From CAYWXK01 sp964462515 (GTDB taxonomy: Bacteria > Planctomycetota > Phycisphaerae > Sedimentisphaerales > Anaerobacaceae), in assembly GCA_964462515.1 (NCBI GenBank), contig CAYWXK010000012.1:28317-92316 (forward strand): a stretch of DNA of 64,000 nt. The letters run 5' to 3'. Below are positions 25,901 to 32,468 of this stretch, in pieces. The position numbers and the translations under genes are program-made. Every line of letters begins with the position of its first letter. Positions within the stretch are counted from its first letter, which is position 1. Under the pieces are notes generated by a model. The model saw only the letters and a list, made by a program, of their open reading frames with translations, did no database searches and was not told the DNA's origin.

Positions 25901-26111
25901 AAACCGCGAAATCCAGCTTATAATCAACACCCCTGTGGGCAAACTCGGCAAATATGATGACTCTTACATTCGCAAAGCAGCGATTACTTACAAAATACCT
26001 TACATCACGACGACCGCTGCTGCCGCCGCTTCAGTAAAAGGCATTGCCGCCGCCCGAACCGGCACCAGCCCCATAAGGTCTCTGCAGTCCTACCACGCCG
26101 CAATAAAATAG
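22908..26111 (+). CDS. carB: Carbamoyl-phosphate synthase large subunit
   Basis: The 1067-residue synthetase subunit makes carbamoyl phosphate from bicarbonate, ammonia and two ATP for pyrimidine and arginine synthesis. Two homologous ATP-grasp halves are seen: half one starts KVMIIGSGPIIIGQACEFDYSG and has FIENVDPMGIHTGDS and EINPRTSRSSALASKATGFP; half two starts KVMVLGGGPNRIGQGIEFDYC and has EANPRASRTVPLVSK. The last 130 residues (AVLITVTDPDKPAIVP onward) are the MGS-like allosteric domain. The length is normal. The small subunit carA is not in the window; pyrB, pyrC and pyrR are at 53-56 kb on the other strand. Confidence 0.98.
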   Translation: MPKRTDIKKVMIIGSGPIIIGQACEFDYSGTQACKALRKLGYQIMLVNSNPATIMTDPGMADITYIEPLNLETMTKIIEKERPDALLPNLGGQTGLNLSSELARAGVLEKYGVKVIGVNVDAIERGEDRVIFKQTMNRLGIDMPKSDAAYSVEEAEKIADRLGYPVVIRPAYTLGGTGGGAVFNIEELRVVANRGLSASLVHQILVEESVLGWEELELEVVRDAKGQKITVCFIENVDPMGIHTGDSYCTAPMLTIDPKLQERLQKFSYDIVDAIEVIGGTNIQFAHNPDTGRVVVIEINPRTSRSSALASKATGFPIAFVSSLLAAGVTLDEIPYWREGTLEKYTPSGDYVVVKFARWAFEKFKGVEDKLGTQMRAVGEVMSIGKTYKEAFQKSIRSLEIGRYGLGFAKNFNNLPLDELLKLLNITSSERQFIMYEALRKGADIETLYQKTKIKHYFLKEMAELVALEENILKYKGKMLPDKLLIQAKKDGFADLYLAKILGLSQEQIRKKRISLGVVEAWDAVPVSGVENAAYYYSTYNAPDKVKASKRKKVMVLGGGPNRIGQGIEFDYCCVHAAFTLRDQGYESIMINCNPETVSTDYDTSDKLYFEPLTVEDVLSIYEKEKPEGVIVQFGGQTPLNIANELARAGVKIIGTSPETIDLAEDRDRFRKVCNKLGIPQPASDMASSFEEALKIAERIGYPLMVRPSYVLGGRGMEVVHDQDMLKHYVTTAVEEVTPERPILIDKFLENAIETETDAISDGTDAFIPAIMEHIELAGIHSGDSACVIPPVSIPKKHLDTISKYTKEIAIHLNVVGLINIQYAIANDIVYILEANPRASRTVPLVSKVCNINMVRIAVQLMLGKKLADLNIKHHAIPHFGVKEAVFPFNMFPEVDPILGPEMRSTGEVLGMADSFPLAFFKAEQAANQTLPSQGAVLITVTDPDKPAIVPIAKEFQKLGFKIKATEGTYRLLSEKGIKAERIFKMHEGRPNIIDAIKNREIQLIINTPVGKLGKYDDSYIRKAAITYKIPYITTTAAAAASVKGIAAARTGTSPIRSLQSYHAAIK

Positions 26112-26213
26112 CTCCCATCAGTGCAGGGAAACTTAAAACTTAAAGCGAAAAGCTAAAAACTGTTGAGTTCCACAGTTTTGCATTTTGAACTTTACACTTT
26201 CAGCTTCCCTCCC
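26112..26213. repeat. Convergent intergenic spacer
   Basis: carB and the beta-helix gene converge here. The spacer is made of word repeats such as AACTTAAAACTTAAAGCGAA and GTTGAGTTCCACAGTTTTGC. A related ACTCCACAATTTTG word occurs at 1994. No clear terminator hairpin is visible. Confidence 0.3.
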
Positions 26214-27497
26214 TTAATGTTCCTCCAACCAATGGCCTACCATAAGTGATAAGTCCCAAAAGTCAACCTTGCAGTCGCCGTTTATGTCGCCAGCGACAAT
26301 TGTTTCGCAAACTGGCTCACCAAAATATGATTTACTCGCCTCATCCGTTCCGCCATAAGCCCCCATATTGATAATCCCGCCATTAGGAAACGGCTCTAAG
26401 CCGATGGGACTCGCCGGGTCGCCCGCATCAATGCAGGGACTTGTCACATCGTCTTTCGTCCACCCTCCCTCATTGACATCCCATCTGCCCACTTGAGACT
26501 TCAAATGATAATCACCATCGTTATCAATCCAATCCCACCAAAACCATTGGGTTCCCTGTAATTCCCAATACCCTATATTCGCAAAGCATGGGGCATAACT
26601 GATATTGCCAACACCGCCACCATCCCAGTTCTCAATGCAGCTATAAGTAGGTGTGGAACAATCCTTAATCTGCGTTGCTGTCTCTGGCCCATTCTGCCAG
26701 ATAATGCAGTTCTTGATAGTTCCATTACAATGTAAAAGAGCGCCATATACGCACCAGTTGCCTACTACTGAACAATTGCTTATAGTACCATTACAGAGGA
26801 CAAACGCCCCACCATATAACCCCTTATTATCAACGAGTAAATTATTCCTAATCACGCCGTTACATCTATACATTCCACCGCCTGCGTAAGCATGATTGTC
26901 CCAAACGATGTTACTGATGATAATTCCGTCGCACTCACTCAGACCACCACCACGGCCTCCGCCACAACAGCCCCATGCGTGATTACTGTTAATGAAATTG
27001 TTTCGTATCAGACCATCACAATCACATATACCAGCCCCACCATAGAATTCTATCGATTTATTATCCTTAATGACGTTGTATTCGATGGTTGCCAATGTGC
27101 CGTTGCCATAAATGCCGCCGCCTGCAGGTGCATTACCATCGGTAACCGTAAAACCACTGAGCACACAGTTGCTGTCTTCTGTGCCAGAAAACGTTACCAC
27201 AGAGTTCGCATCGTTACCGTCAATAATTGTTGCAGCCACCACATCTGGATTATTAAGGTCTTTGCTTGTAAGGGTAATATTCTTGCCCATAAAGTGGATA
27301 TTTTCAAAATACGTTCCCTCGGCAACGATAATCACATCCCCATTGTTACAGTCATCAATCGCCGCCTGGATGTTGTTGAAATCCGCAGGGCCATCGTCAT
27401 CAACGTAAATGGTTTTTCCTGCACTAAGTGATGATATTAGCACCACCCAAAGTATCGACATCCCCAACAAATAGTTTAGATTTGTTTTTTCGCCCAC
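26214..27497 (-). CDS. Secreted right-handed beta-helix protein with C-terminal dockerin-like motif
   Basis: A 427-residue exported protein. The GTG start at 27497 follows AGGAG by 6 bases. A signal peptide (LNYLLGMSILWVVLISSLSAG) precedes TIYVDDDGPADFNNIQAAID, the typical start of planctomycetal polysaccharide-lyase-like helices. Rungs of the helix follow (GIYGNGTLATIEYNVIKDN, GGGMYRCNGVIRNNLLVDN). The region at residues 290-400 ends in DAGDPASPIGLEP, and the C-terminus is one dockerin-like repeat, GDINGDCKVDFWDLSLMVGHW. It probably binds or cleaves a polysaccharide, but no catalytic residues can be assigned. Confidence 0.85.
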   Translation of the reverse strand: MGEKTNLNYLLGMSILWVVLISSLSAGKTIYVDDDGPADFNNIQAAIDDCNNGDVIIVAEGTYFENIHFMGKNITLTSKDLNNPDVVAATIIDGNDANSVVTFSGTEDSNCVLSGFTVTDGNAPAGGGIYGNGTLATIEYNVIKDNKSIEFYGGAGICDCDGLIRNNFINSNHAWGCCGGGRGGGLSECDGIIISNIVWDNHAYAGGGMYRCNGVIRNNLLVDNKGLYGGAFVLCNGTISNCSVVGNWCVYGALLHCNGTIKNCIIWQNGPETATQIKDCSTPTYSCIENWDGGGVGNISYAPCFANIGYWELQGTQWFWWDWIDNDGDYHLKSQVGRWDVNEGGWTKDDVTSPCIDAGDPASPIGLEPFPNGGIINMGAYGGTDEASKSYFGEPVCETIVAGDINGDCKVDFWDLSLMVGHWLEEH

Positions 27498-27611
27498 TTC
27501 TTTCTCCTGCCAAAGGCATACTATCTCTTATAATTATACTATACCAATCTTGCTTTGTCCAGCAACAGCCTCTGAAATTTTTCTGAAAACTATCGCAATA
27601 CAACTTAATCG

Positions 27612-27640
27612 TTGCAGTTTCCTGCATAATCGTGTATTAT
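27612..27640 (+). promoter_or_regulatory. Probable promoter of lon
   Basis: TTGCAG at 27612-27617 and TATTAT at 27635-27640 are 17 bases apart, 28 bases before the ATG of lon. No CIRCE or other heat-shock operator is seen. Confidence 0.5.
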
Positions 27641-27668
27641 TTGGCTCTTGATAGAAAGGTTTTAGAAA

Positions 27669-30134
27669 ATGGCGACCGACTTAAAAGGTTTCTTATTCTC
27701 AAGTAACGACTGGTTTCTCGAAATGGCTGAAGAAGACCCCGAAGCCATCTCCACAGGACGCCTATCGGCGGAACATATCTTGCGCAGCGAAAGCCCCGCA
27801 TCACGTGAAGAAGACAGCGAATTCAAACTGCCCGATGTGGTCGGCATCCTGCCCATTCGCAACGCCGTCGTCTTCCCCGGCACCGTAACGCCGCTTGCAA
27901 TCGGCCGAGAGCAAAGTAAGGCCCTCCTCGCCGATACCACTCCCAACGAATCCATCATCGGCCTTTTAACACAGCGTAACCCTGAAACCGACAAGCCAAC
28001 CTTTGATGACCTCTACTCCATCGGCTGTGCCGCTTCCGTTCTAAAAGTTATAAAGCTGCCGCAAGGCTCAATTCACATCGTAGTGCACGGCCTGACCCGC
28101 TTCAAAATAGTCGAAAGAGTTGCCACCGAGCCGTATCTGAAGGCCAGAATTAAGCAGCTTTACACTTCTGTAAAGATAACAAAAAAACTTCGCGCGCTTA
28201 TCGTCAGCGTCCGCCAGGCCGCCCACCGCGTCATCCAGCTAAGTCCTAACATCCCCGAAGAGGCAGCGGTCCTATTAGAAAATATCGAAAGCCCTTCCGC
28301 CCTGGTGGACTTCCTGGCTGCCAATCTAAGTATCGAAACTCCAAAAAAGCAGGATCTGCTCGAAGAGCTCGATGCCGCCGTGAGGCTCACAAAAATTTCC
28401 TTCGTCCTTGCAAATCAGCTCGAAGTCCTCGAGCTAAGCCACAAAATCCAGGGCCGCGTCAGGGAATCCATAGACAAAACCCAGCGCGAATACTTCCTCC
28501 AGGAACAGCTAAAAGCCATTCAATCCGAACTCGGCCAGAAAGACCTGCGAACCGAAGAGCTAAAGCAACTGGGCGAAAACATCGCAAAGGCCAAAATGCC
28601 CAAAAACGTCGAAGAGGAAGCGCTCCGCGAATTAGACCGATTGAACAAAATCCCTCCCGTGTCACCGGAATATAGCGTCATCCGCACATATCTCGATTGG
28701 GTCTGCGAGCTGCCCTGGTCAATTCAAACCGAAGACCACCTCGACATCAACAAGGCCGAACGAATCCTCAATCAGGACCACTACAACCTCCAAAAGGTAA
28801 AAAGACGCATCCTCGAATTTCTGGCCGTCCGCAAATTAAACCCAACCGGCAAAAGCCCTATACTTTGCTTCGTCGGCCCGCCGGGCGTCGGAAAAACCTC
28901 GCTTGGCAAATCCATCGCCCGCGCACTTGGCAGAAAATTCATCCGAATATCGCTCGGCGGAATAAGAGATGAGGCCGACATCCGCGGCCACCGCAGAACT
29001 TACATCGGCGCCCTACCAGGCAGAATTCTGCAGGAGTTGCGAAAGTGCCGCAGCAAAAACCCCGTCTTTATGCTCGATGAGCTCGACAAAGTCGGGGCCG
29101 ATTTCAGGGGCGACCCCGCAAGCGCACTGCTTGAAGTGCTCGACCCCGAACAAAACTACAGCTTCACCGACCATTATCTCGACCAGCCTTTCGATTTATC
29201 GACCGTGATGTTCATCGGCACCGCAAATTATACCGAACCCGTCCCGCCGGCCCTGCGCGATAGGATGGAGGTCATCGAACTGCCCGGCTATACCGAGACC
29301 GAAAAACTCAATATCGCCAAGAAGTATCTAATTCCACGTCAGTTAAAAGAGCACGGCTTAACCAAAAGCCAGTTGACCATAAACGATGAAGCTATCCTGG
29401 CAATAATCAATGGCTATACTCGTGAAGCGGGCGTGCGAAACCTCGAAAGAAATATCGCAGCTATTTGCAGAGCTGTCGCCACCGAAATAGCCAAAGCAAA
29501 AAAGAAACGAACAACTATCGACAAAAAAAACCTGGCAAAAATCCTCGGCCCAACACAATTCGAATCTGAACTTGCCCTGCGGACCGCAATACCAGGCGTG
29601 GCGACTGCACTGGCCTACACACCTGTCGGCGGCGAATTGCTCTTCATCGAATCCGCCTCTATGCCGGGCAAAGGAAACCTGCTGTTGACAGGCCAAATCG
29701 GCGAGGTTATGAAGGAAAGCGCACAGGCCGCCTTCTCCATTGTAAAAGTAAACGCAAAAAAACTAAATATCGACCCCAGCAAATTCACCAAATTAGATTA
29801 CCACATCCACGTCCCGGCAGGCGCAATCCCCAAAGATGGCCCAAGCGCAGGCATTGCTATGTTCACTTCGCTGGTGTCACAACTGCTCGGCAAACCCACT
29901 CGTGCGGATGTGGCGATGACCGGCGAGATAACGCTGCGCGGCCTCGTCCTGCCTATCGGAGGCCTGAAAGAAAAAATCCTCGCCGCAAAGCAGGCCGGCA
30001 TCAAAATCGTCATCCTCCCCGCTCGAAACAAAAAAGACCTCCCCGATGTTCCCAAAGAAGCCAAAAAAGGTATGAAATTCATATTTGCAAAAAATACAAA
30101 CGATGTGCTTAAACACGCATTGAATACCGAATAA
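27669..30134 (+). CDS. lon: ATP-dependent protease Lon
   Basis: The 821-residue AAA+ serine protease degrades damaged and regulatory proteins in the cytoplasm. It has an extra N-terminal segment of about 55 residues before the conserved LPIRNAVVFPGTVTPLAIGR. The LON substrate domain runs to about 260. Walker A GPPGVGKTSLGKS and Walker B PVFMLDELDKVG are seen, as are the sensor region TANYTEPVPPALRDRME and the protease domain with catalytic Ser726 in PKDGPSAGIAMF and Lys769 in GGLKEK. Size and order match bacterial LonA. It ends just before a dispersed hairpin repeat. Confidence 0.97.
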   Translation: MATDLKGFLFSSNDWFLEMAEEDPEAISTGRLSAEHILRSESPASREEDSEFKLPDVVGILPIRNAVVFPGTVTPLAIGREQSKALLADTTPNESIIGLLTQRNPETDKPTFDDLYSIGCAASVLKVIKLPQGSIHIVVHGLTRFKIVERVATEPYLKARIKQLYTSVKITKKLRALIVSVRQAAHRVIQLSPNIPEEAAVLLENIESPSALVDFLAANLSIETPKKQDLLEELDAAVRLTKISFVLANQLEVLELSHKIQGRVRESIDKTQREYFLQEQLKAIQSELGQKDLRTEELKQLGENIAKAKMPKNVEEEALRELDRLNKIPPVSPEYSVIRTYLDWVCELPWSIQTEDHLDINKAERILNQDHYNLQKVKRRILEFLAVRKLNPTGKSPILCFVGPPGVGKTSLGKSIARALGRKFIRISLGGIRDEADIRGHRRTYIGALPGRILQELRKCRSKNPVFMLDELDKVGADFRGDPASALLEVLDPEQNYSFTDHYLDQPFDLSTVMFIGTANYTEPVPPALRDRMEVIELPGYTETEKLNIAKKYLIPRQLKEHGLTKSQLTINDEAILAIINGYTREAGVRNLERNIAAICRAVATEIAKAKKKRTTIDKKNLAKILGPTQFESELALRTAIPGVATALAYTPVGGELLFIESASMPGKGNLLLTGQIGEVMKESAQAAFSIVKVNAKKLNIDPSKFTKLDYHIHVPAGAIPKDGPSAGIAMFTSLVSQLLGKPTRADVAMTGEITLRGLVLPIGGLKEKILAAKQAGIKIVILPARNKKDLPDVPKEAKKGMKFIFAKNTNDVLKHALNTE

Positions 30135-30147
30135 GCTTCCTCTTGTC

Positions 30148-30191
30148 ATTCCCGCGGAACTTGTCCTGAGTACAGCCGAAGGAGCGGGAAT
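30148..30191. repeat. Dispersed TCATTCCCGC...GCGGGAATTC hairpin repeat
   Basis: Arms ATTCCCGC (30148-30155) and GCGGGAAT (30184-30191) enclose GGAACTTGTCCTGAGTACAG, a member of the CCTGAG/GAAGG repeat family. Directly after it, 30217-30237 has TCCGCCA/TGGCGGA. It could stop transcription behind lon. Confidence 0.55.
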
Positions 30192-30263
30192 TCAGACTTA
30201 TAAAATCAGCGTTTATCCGCCATACGTCTGGCGGATTAATCTGTGTTACTCAGCGTCAGAGTG

Positions 30264-30353
30264 TTAATCTTTTCCAACAGCATTTGCAACCTTCACCACA
30301 TCCACCATTTCAGCAACATCGTGCACCCGAACAATCAACACCTCGCCGCAGCA
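30264..30353 (-). pseudogene. Relic of a folP-like (dihydropteroate synthase) 3' end, copy 1
   Basis: Read on the minus strand it gives GEVLIVRVHDVAEMVDVVK then VANAVGKD and a stop. This matches the C-terminal end of dihydropteroate synthases, which close with an (I/V)VRVHDV motif. Only about 30 codons remain; a stop is in frame upstream. It directly follows the DUF2442 stop codon. A second copy of the same 71 bases (30265-30335), 5 mismatches apart, lies at 30848-30918. No complete folP is in the window. Confidence 0.65.
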
Positions 30354-30364
30354 GATTGTTCAAC

Positions 30365-30625
30365 TCACTTATATTTCAATGGATATCTCTGCGGATTCTC
30401 AAGAGAATCAATTTCCAAATCAACGTCAAGCTTCGGCCAATACAAATGATACCCGTGCAGCAATTTGACATTCAGTATCTCTTTTACCTTAGCTTCCTTA
30501 AACCATGGGTAGTCCTCGTAAGGCAAAAAGTATTCTTTGTCCCTCACACACAGCCAAAAACCACGACTATTGATATGGGAAACCTCAACTTCCAAAATGC
30601 GTTTGCCACACGCTTTTAATCTCAT
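30365..30625 (-). CDS. DUF2442-family protein
   Basis: An 86-residue protein. I chose the ATG at 30625, with GAGGAG 7 bases upstream; an ATG at 30640 has none. Seen: LEVEVSHINSRGFWLCV, REYFLPYEDYPWFKEAKV-like text and GYHLYWPKLDVDLEIDSLENP, which is the DUF2442 pattern. DUF2442 genes usually sit beside DUF4160 genes, forming putative toxin-antitoxin pairs. Here the DUF4160 neighbour (30585-30764) is broken and overlaps the start of this gene. The function is unproven. Confidence 0.82.
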   Translation of the reverse strand: MRLKACGKRILEVEVSHINSRGFWLCVRDKEYFLPYEDYPWFKEAKVKEILNVKLLHGYHLYWPKLDVDLEIDSLENPQRYPLKYK

Positions 30626-30764
30626 CTTTACGCTCCTCAATAATTCTTTTTAAGTCGCTAATTTGCTTCTATGAAAGACCGAAGTTCTTTACCAATCGCA
30701 CCTCAGGTGTAATCCAGAATTTTGCCTCACCTTCAGGTGAGATTACATGAATGTGTATCCTCCT
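30585..30764 (-). pseudogene. Broken DUF4160-family gene
   Basis: The minus strand reads IHIHVISPEGEAKFWITPEV, then RLVKNFGLS, a TAG stop (30669-30671), and on in the same frame KQISDLKRIIEERKDEIKSV. This is the DUF4160 pattern (HIHV..PDGEAKFW...GL..KQL..I..IV..H.DEI). The N-terminal PP-H part is absent: a stop lies a few codons upstream. So the gene has lost its start and gained an internal stop. It overlaps the start of the intact DUF2442 gene in another frame. Confidence 0.8.
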
Positions 30765-30831
30765 CTCCTAACGGGAGAAGAAAATAAAGCGATACTTTCT
30801 ATACCTGAAAACAGTCGGGCTCATAAAATAA

Positions 30832-31167
30832 TTATATCACAAAATGATAATCTTTCCCAACAGTATTTGCAACTTTCACCACATCGACCATTTCAGCAAC
30901 ATCGTGCACCCGCACAATTGCCTCCCGCAAGCCTGCCCCCCAATCTCCACTCTCCTGCTTCATTATCTCCACAATCTTCCGTTTTAGTTCCGGCAGCTTA
31001 TTTGTGGCAACATCCCGGACCATATGGTAATCGACGCTGAAATAATCGTGAATCAGCCGATCCCTCATACCAGCGATCCTTTTCCAGTCTATATCGCGAT
31101 ACCTGTCCCTAAAATCCGCCGGTATCTTCTTTGCAGATTCGCCAATTATCTCAACACTTCGGACAAG
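30832..31167 (-). pseudogene. Chimeric remnant: truncated HepT toxin fused to a second folP-like 3' end
   Basis: Reading starts directly after the TAG of the epimerase gene, in the same frame: LVRSVEIIGESAKKIPADFR, then DIDWKRIAGMRDRLIHDYFS and VDYHMVRDVATNKLPELKRK. This is the HepT/DUF86 (HEPN) fold with its RDRLIHDYF motif, but about 40 N-terminal residues and the start codon are missing. After KIVEIMKQE the frame runs on into REAIVRVHDVAEMVDVVKVA, the folP-like tail (30848-30918). A 78-codon open frame (31068-30832) could make a peptide, but a working toxin is unlikely. The cognate MntA antitoxin is absent. Confidence 0.7.
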
Positions 31168-32106
31168 CTATAAAAGATTTTTGCAGTACCAGTCGATGGC
31201 CTTTTCAAGACCCTGGCGAAATGAGACTTTTGGGGTGAAGGCGATGAGTTTTTTAGCCAGAGTGATGTCGGCAAGGGAATGTTTTACATCGCCCGGGCGC
31301 GAGGCGGTGTAGATGGGTCGGATATTCTTACCGCATAGTTCATTAATCATATCGATAATTTCATTGACGGTTACGGCCTGGCCACAGGCGATATTCACAA
31401 CTTCACCTTTGGTCTGCTTGGCTCTTGCGGCAAGCAGGTTCGCATCGACTACATTATCGACATACGTAAAGTCGCGGCTTTGGGTGCCATCGCCGTAAAT
31501 GGTGGGCGGCTTATCCTTCAAAATAGCCGTTACAAAAGCTGGTATGGCTGCGGCGTACTGGCTTGTTGGGTCCTGATGTGGGCCGAAGACATTGAAATAG
31601 CGCAGCGAAATTGTTTGCAGGCCATAAACTTTATAGAAGATTGAGCAATAGTATTCGCCAGCGAGTTTGGCGGCTGCGTAAGGCGAAAGAGGACTGGGCA
31701 GCATTGTCTCAACCTTTGGCAGAGTTGGCGTATCGCCGTATGCCGAAGAGCTTGAGGCATAGACGAAACGTTTTATACGGGCATCGCGGGCCGCTAAAAG
31801 AAGCGTAAAGGTGGCATCGACACAGTGCCTGTGGGTGGCTGCCGGGTCATCGACACTACGCGGCACAGAGGGCAAAGCACCCTGGTGCAGAACAATATCG
31901 ATATCTTTCATTGCGGCACAGGCGACGTTCGGGTCACCCATATCGGCTTGGAGAAAATCAATCTTGTCTAAAATGGAGGCGAGGTTGGCCTTCTTGCCTG
32001 TGAGAAGATTGTCGATAACCCTTACGAAACAGCCCTGCGAGACAAGCCCTTTGCAGATATTCGAACCGATAAAGCCAGCTCCGCCGGTCACTAAAAACTT
32101 TTCCAT
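31168..32106 (-). CDS. NAD-dependent sugar-nucleotide epimerase (UDP-glucose/GlcNAc 4-epimerase type)
   Basis: A 312-residue extended SDR enzyme. Seen: NAD-binding TGGAGFIGSN (residues 7-16), SSSSAYGD with the catalytic Ser, YAAAK with the catalytic Tyr and Lys, the RYFNVFGPHQDPTSQYAAAI substrate region and RDFTYVDNVVDA. This layout is closest to WbpP/GalE-type UDP-hexose 4-epimerases and would feed sugar nucleotides to the exopolysaccharide locus upstream. AAGGG precedes the ATG. It is separated from the Wzc-like gene by 360 bases with a strong terminator, so it has its own transcript. Its stop codon abuts the HepT remnant. Confidence 0.9.
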   Translation of the reverse strand: MEKFLVTGGAGFIGSNICKGLVSQGCFVRVIDNLLTGKKANLASILDKIDFLQADMGDPNVACAAMKDIDIVLHQGALPSVPRSVDDPAATHRHCVDATFTLLLAARDARIKRFVYASSSSAYGDTPTLPKVETMLPSPLSPYAAAKLAGEYYCSIFYKVYGLQTISLRYFNVFGPHQDPTSQYAAAIPAFVTAILKDKPPTIYGDGTQSRDFTYVDNVVDANLLAARAKQTKGEVVNIACGQAVTVNEIIDMINELCGKNIRPIYTASRPGDVKHSLADITLAKKLIAFTPKVSFRQGLEKAIDWYCKNLL

Positions 32107-32404
32107 CTGATAGCCCTTGCTAAAAACTCAAACTGACCATTTGCTAAGAAGCATTCAGCTTAGTGGTCATTAATCATAAGAGTTAACGATTAATTCTAAC
32201 CGAGGTCGAGCAAGTGAGCAATATATAAATTTTCCTGACTTAAAAGTGTAGATTCCCACGTCTTTACAGACGTGGCACTTACTATTTCAGACTTCGCCTG
32301 TCCAGCAACTCCGTTGCTGGAAACGGCTCTCACCCCCGCCTTTACAGGCGGGGAACTCCCGCGAAATTAGAGTGTAACCTTAAACTGCCGTCCCTATATA
32401 TAGA
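32107..32404. repeat. Intergenic stretch with three successive hairpins (32256-32353)
   Basis: CCACGTC-TTTACA-GACGTGG (32256-32275), CCAGCAAC-TCC-GTTGCTGG (32302-32320) and CCCCGCC-TTTACA-GGCGGGG (32334-32353). Hairpins one and three have 7-base-pair stems and the same TTTACA loop. There is no ORF. It may be a dispersed repeat or the end of a small IS200/IS605-type element; no transposase is in the window. Confidence 0.6.
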
Positions 32405-32440
32405 GAAACCCATTCTGCAAGCCTTTGCAGAATGGGTTTC
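32405..32440 (-). terminator. Perfect 16-bp hairpin, probable terminator of the exopolysaccharide operon
   Basis: GAAACCCATTCTGCAA and TTGCAGAATGGGTTTC are exact complements around a 4-base loop. It lies 29 bases past the stop of the Wzc-like gene. The stem ends in TTTC and is followed on the minus strand by TCTATATATAGG, so the U-run is weak. Confidence 0.65.
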
Positions 32441-32468
32441 AAACAACCTTCTTGTTTTGACAAGTTAG

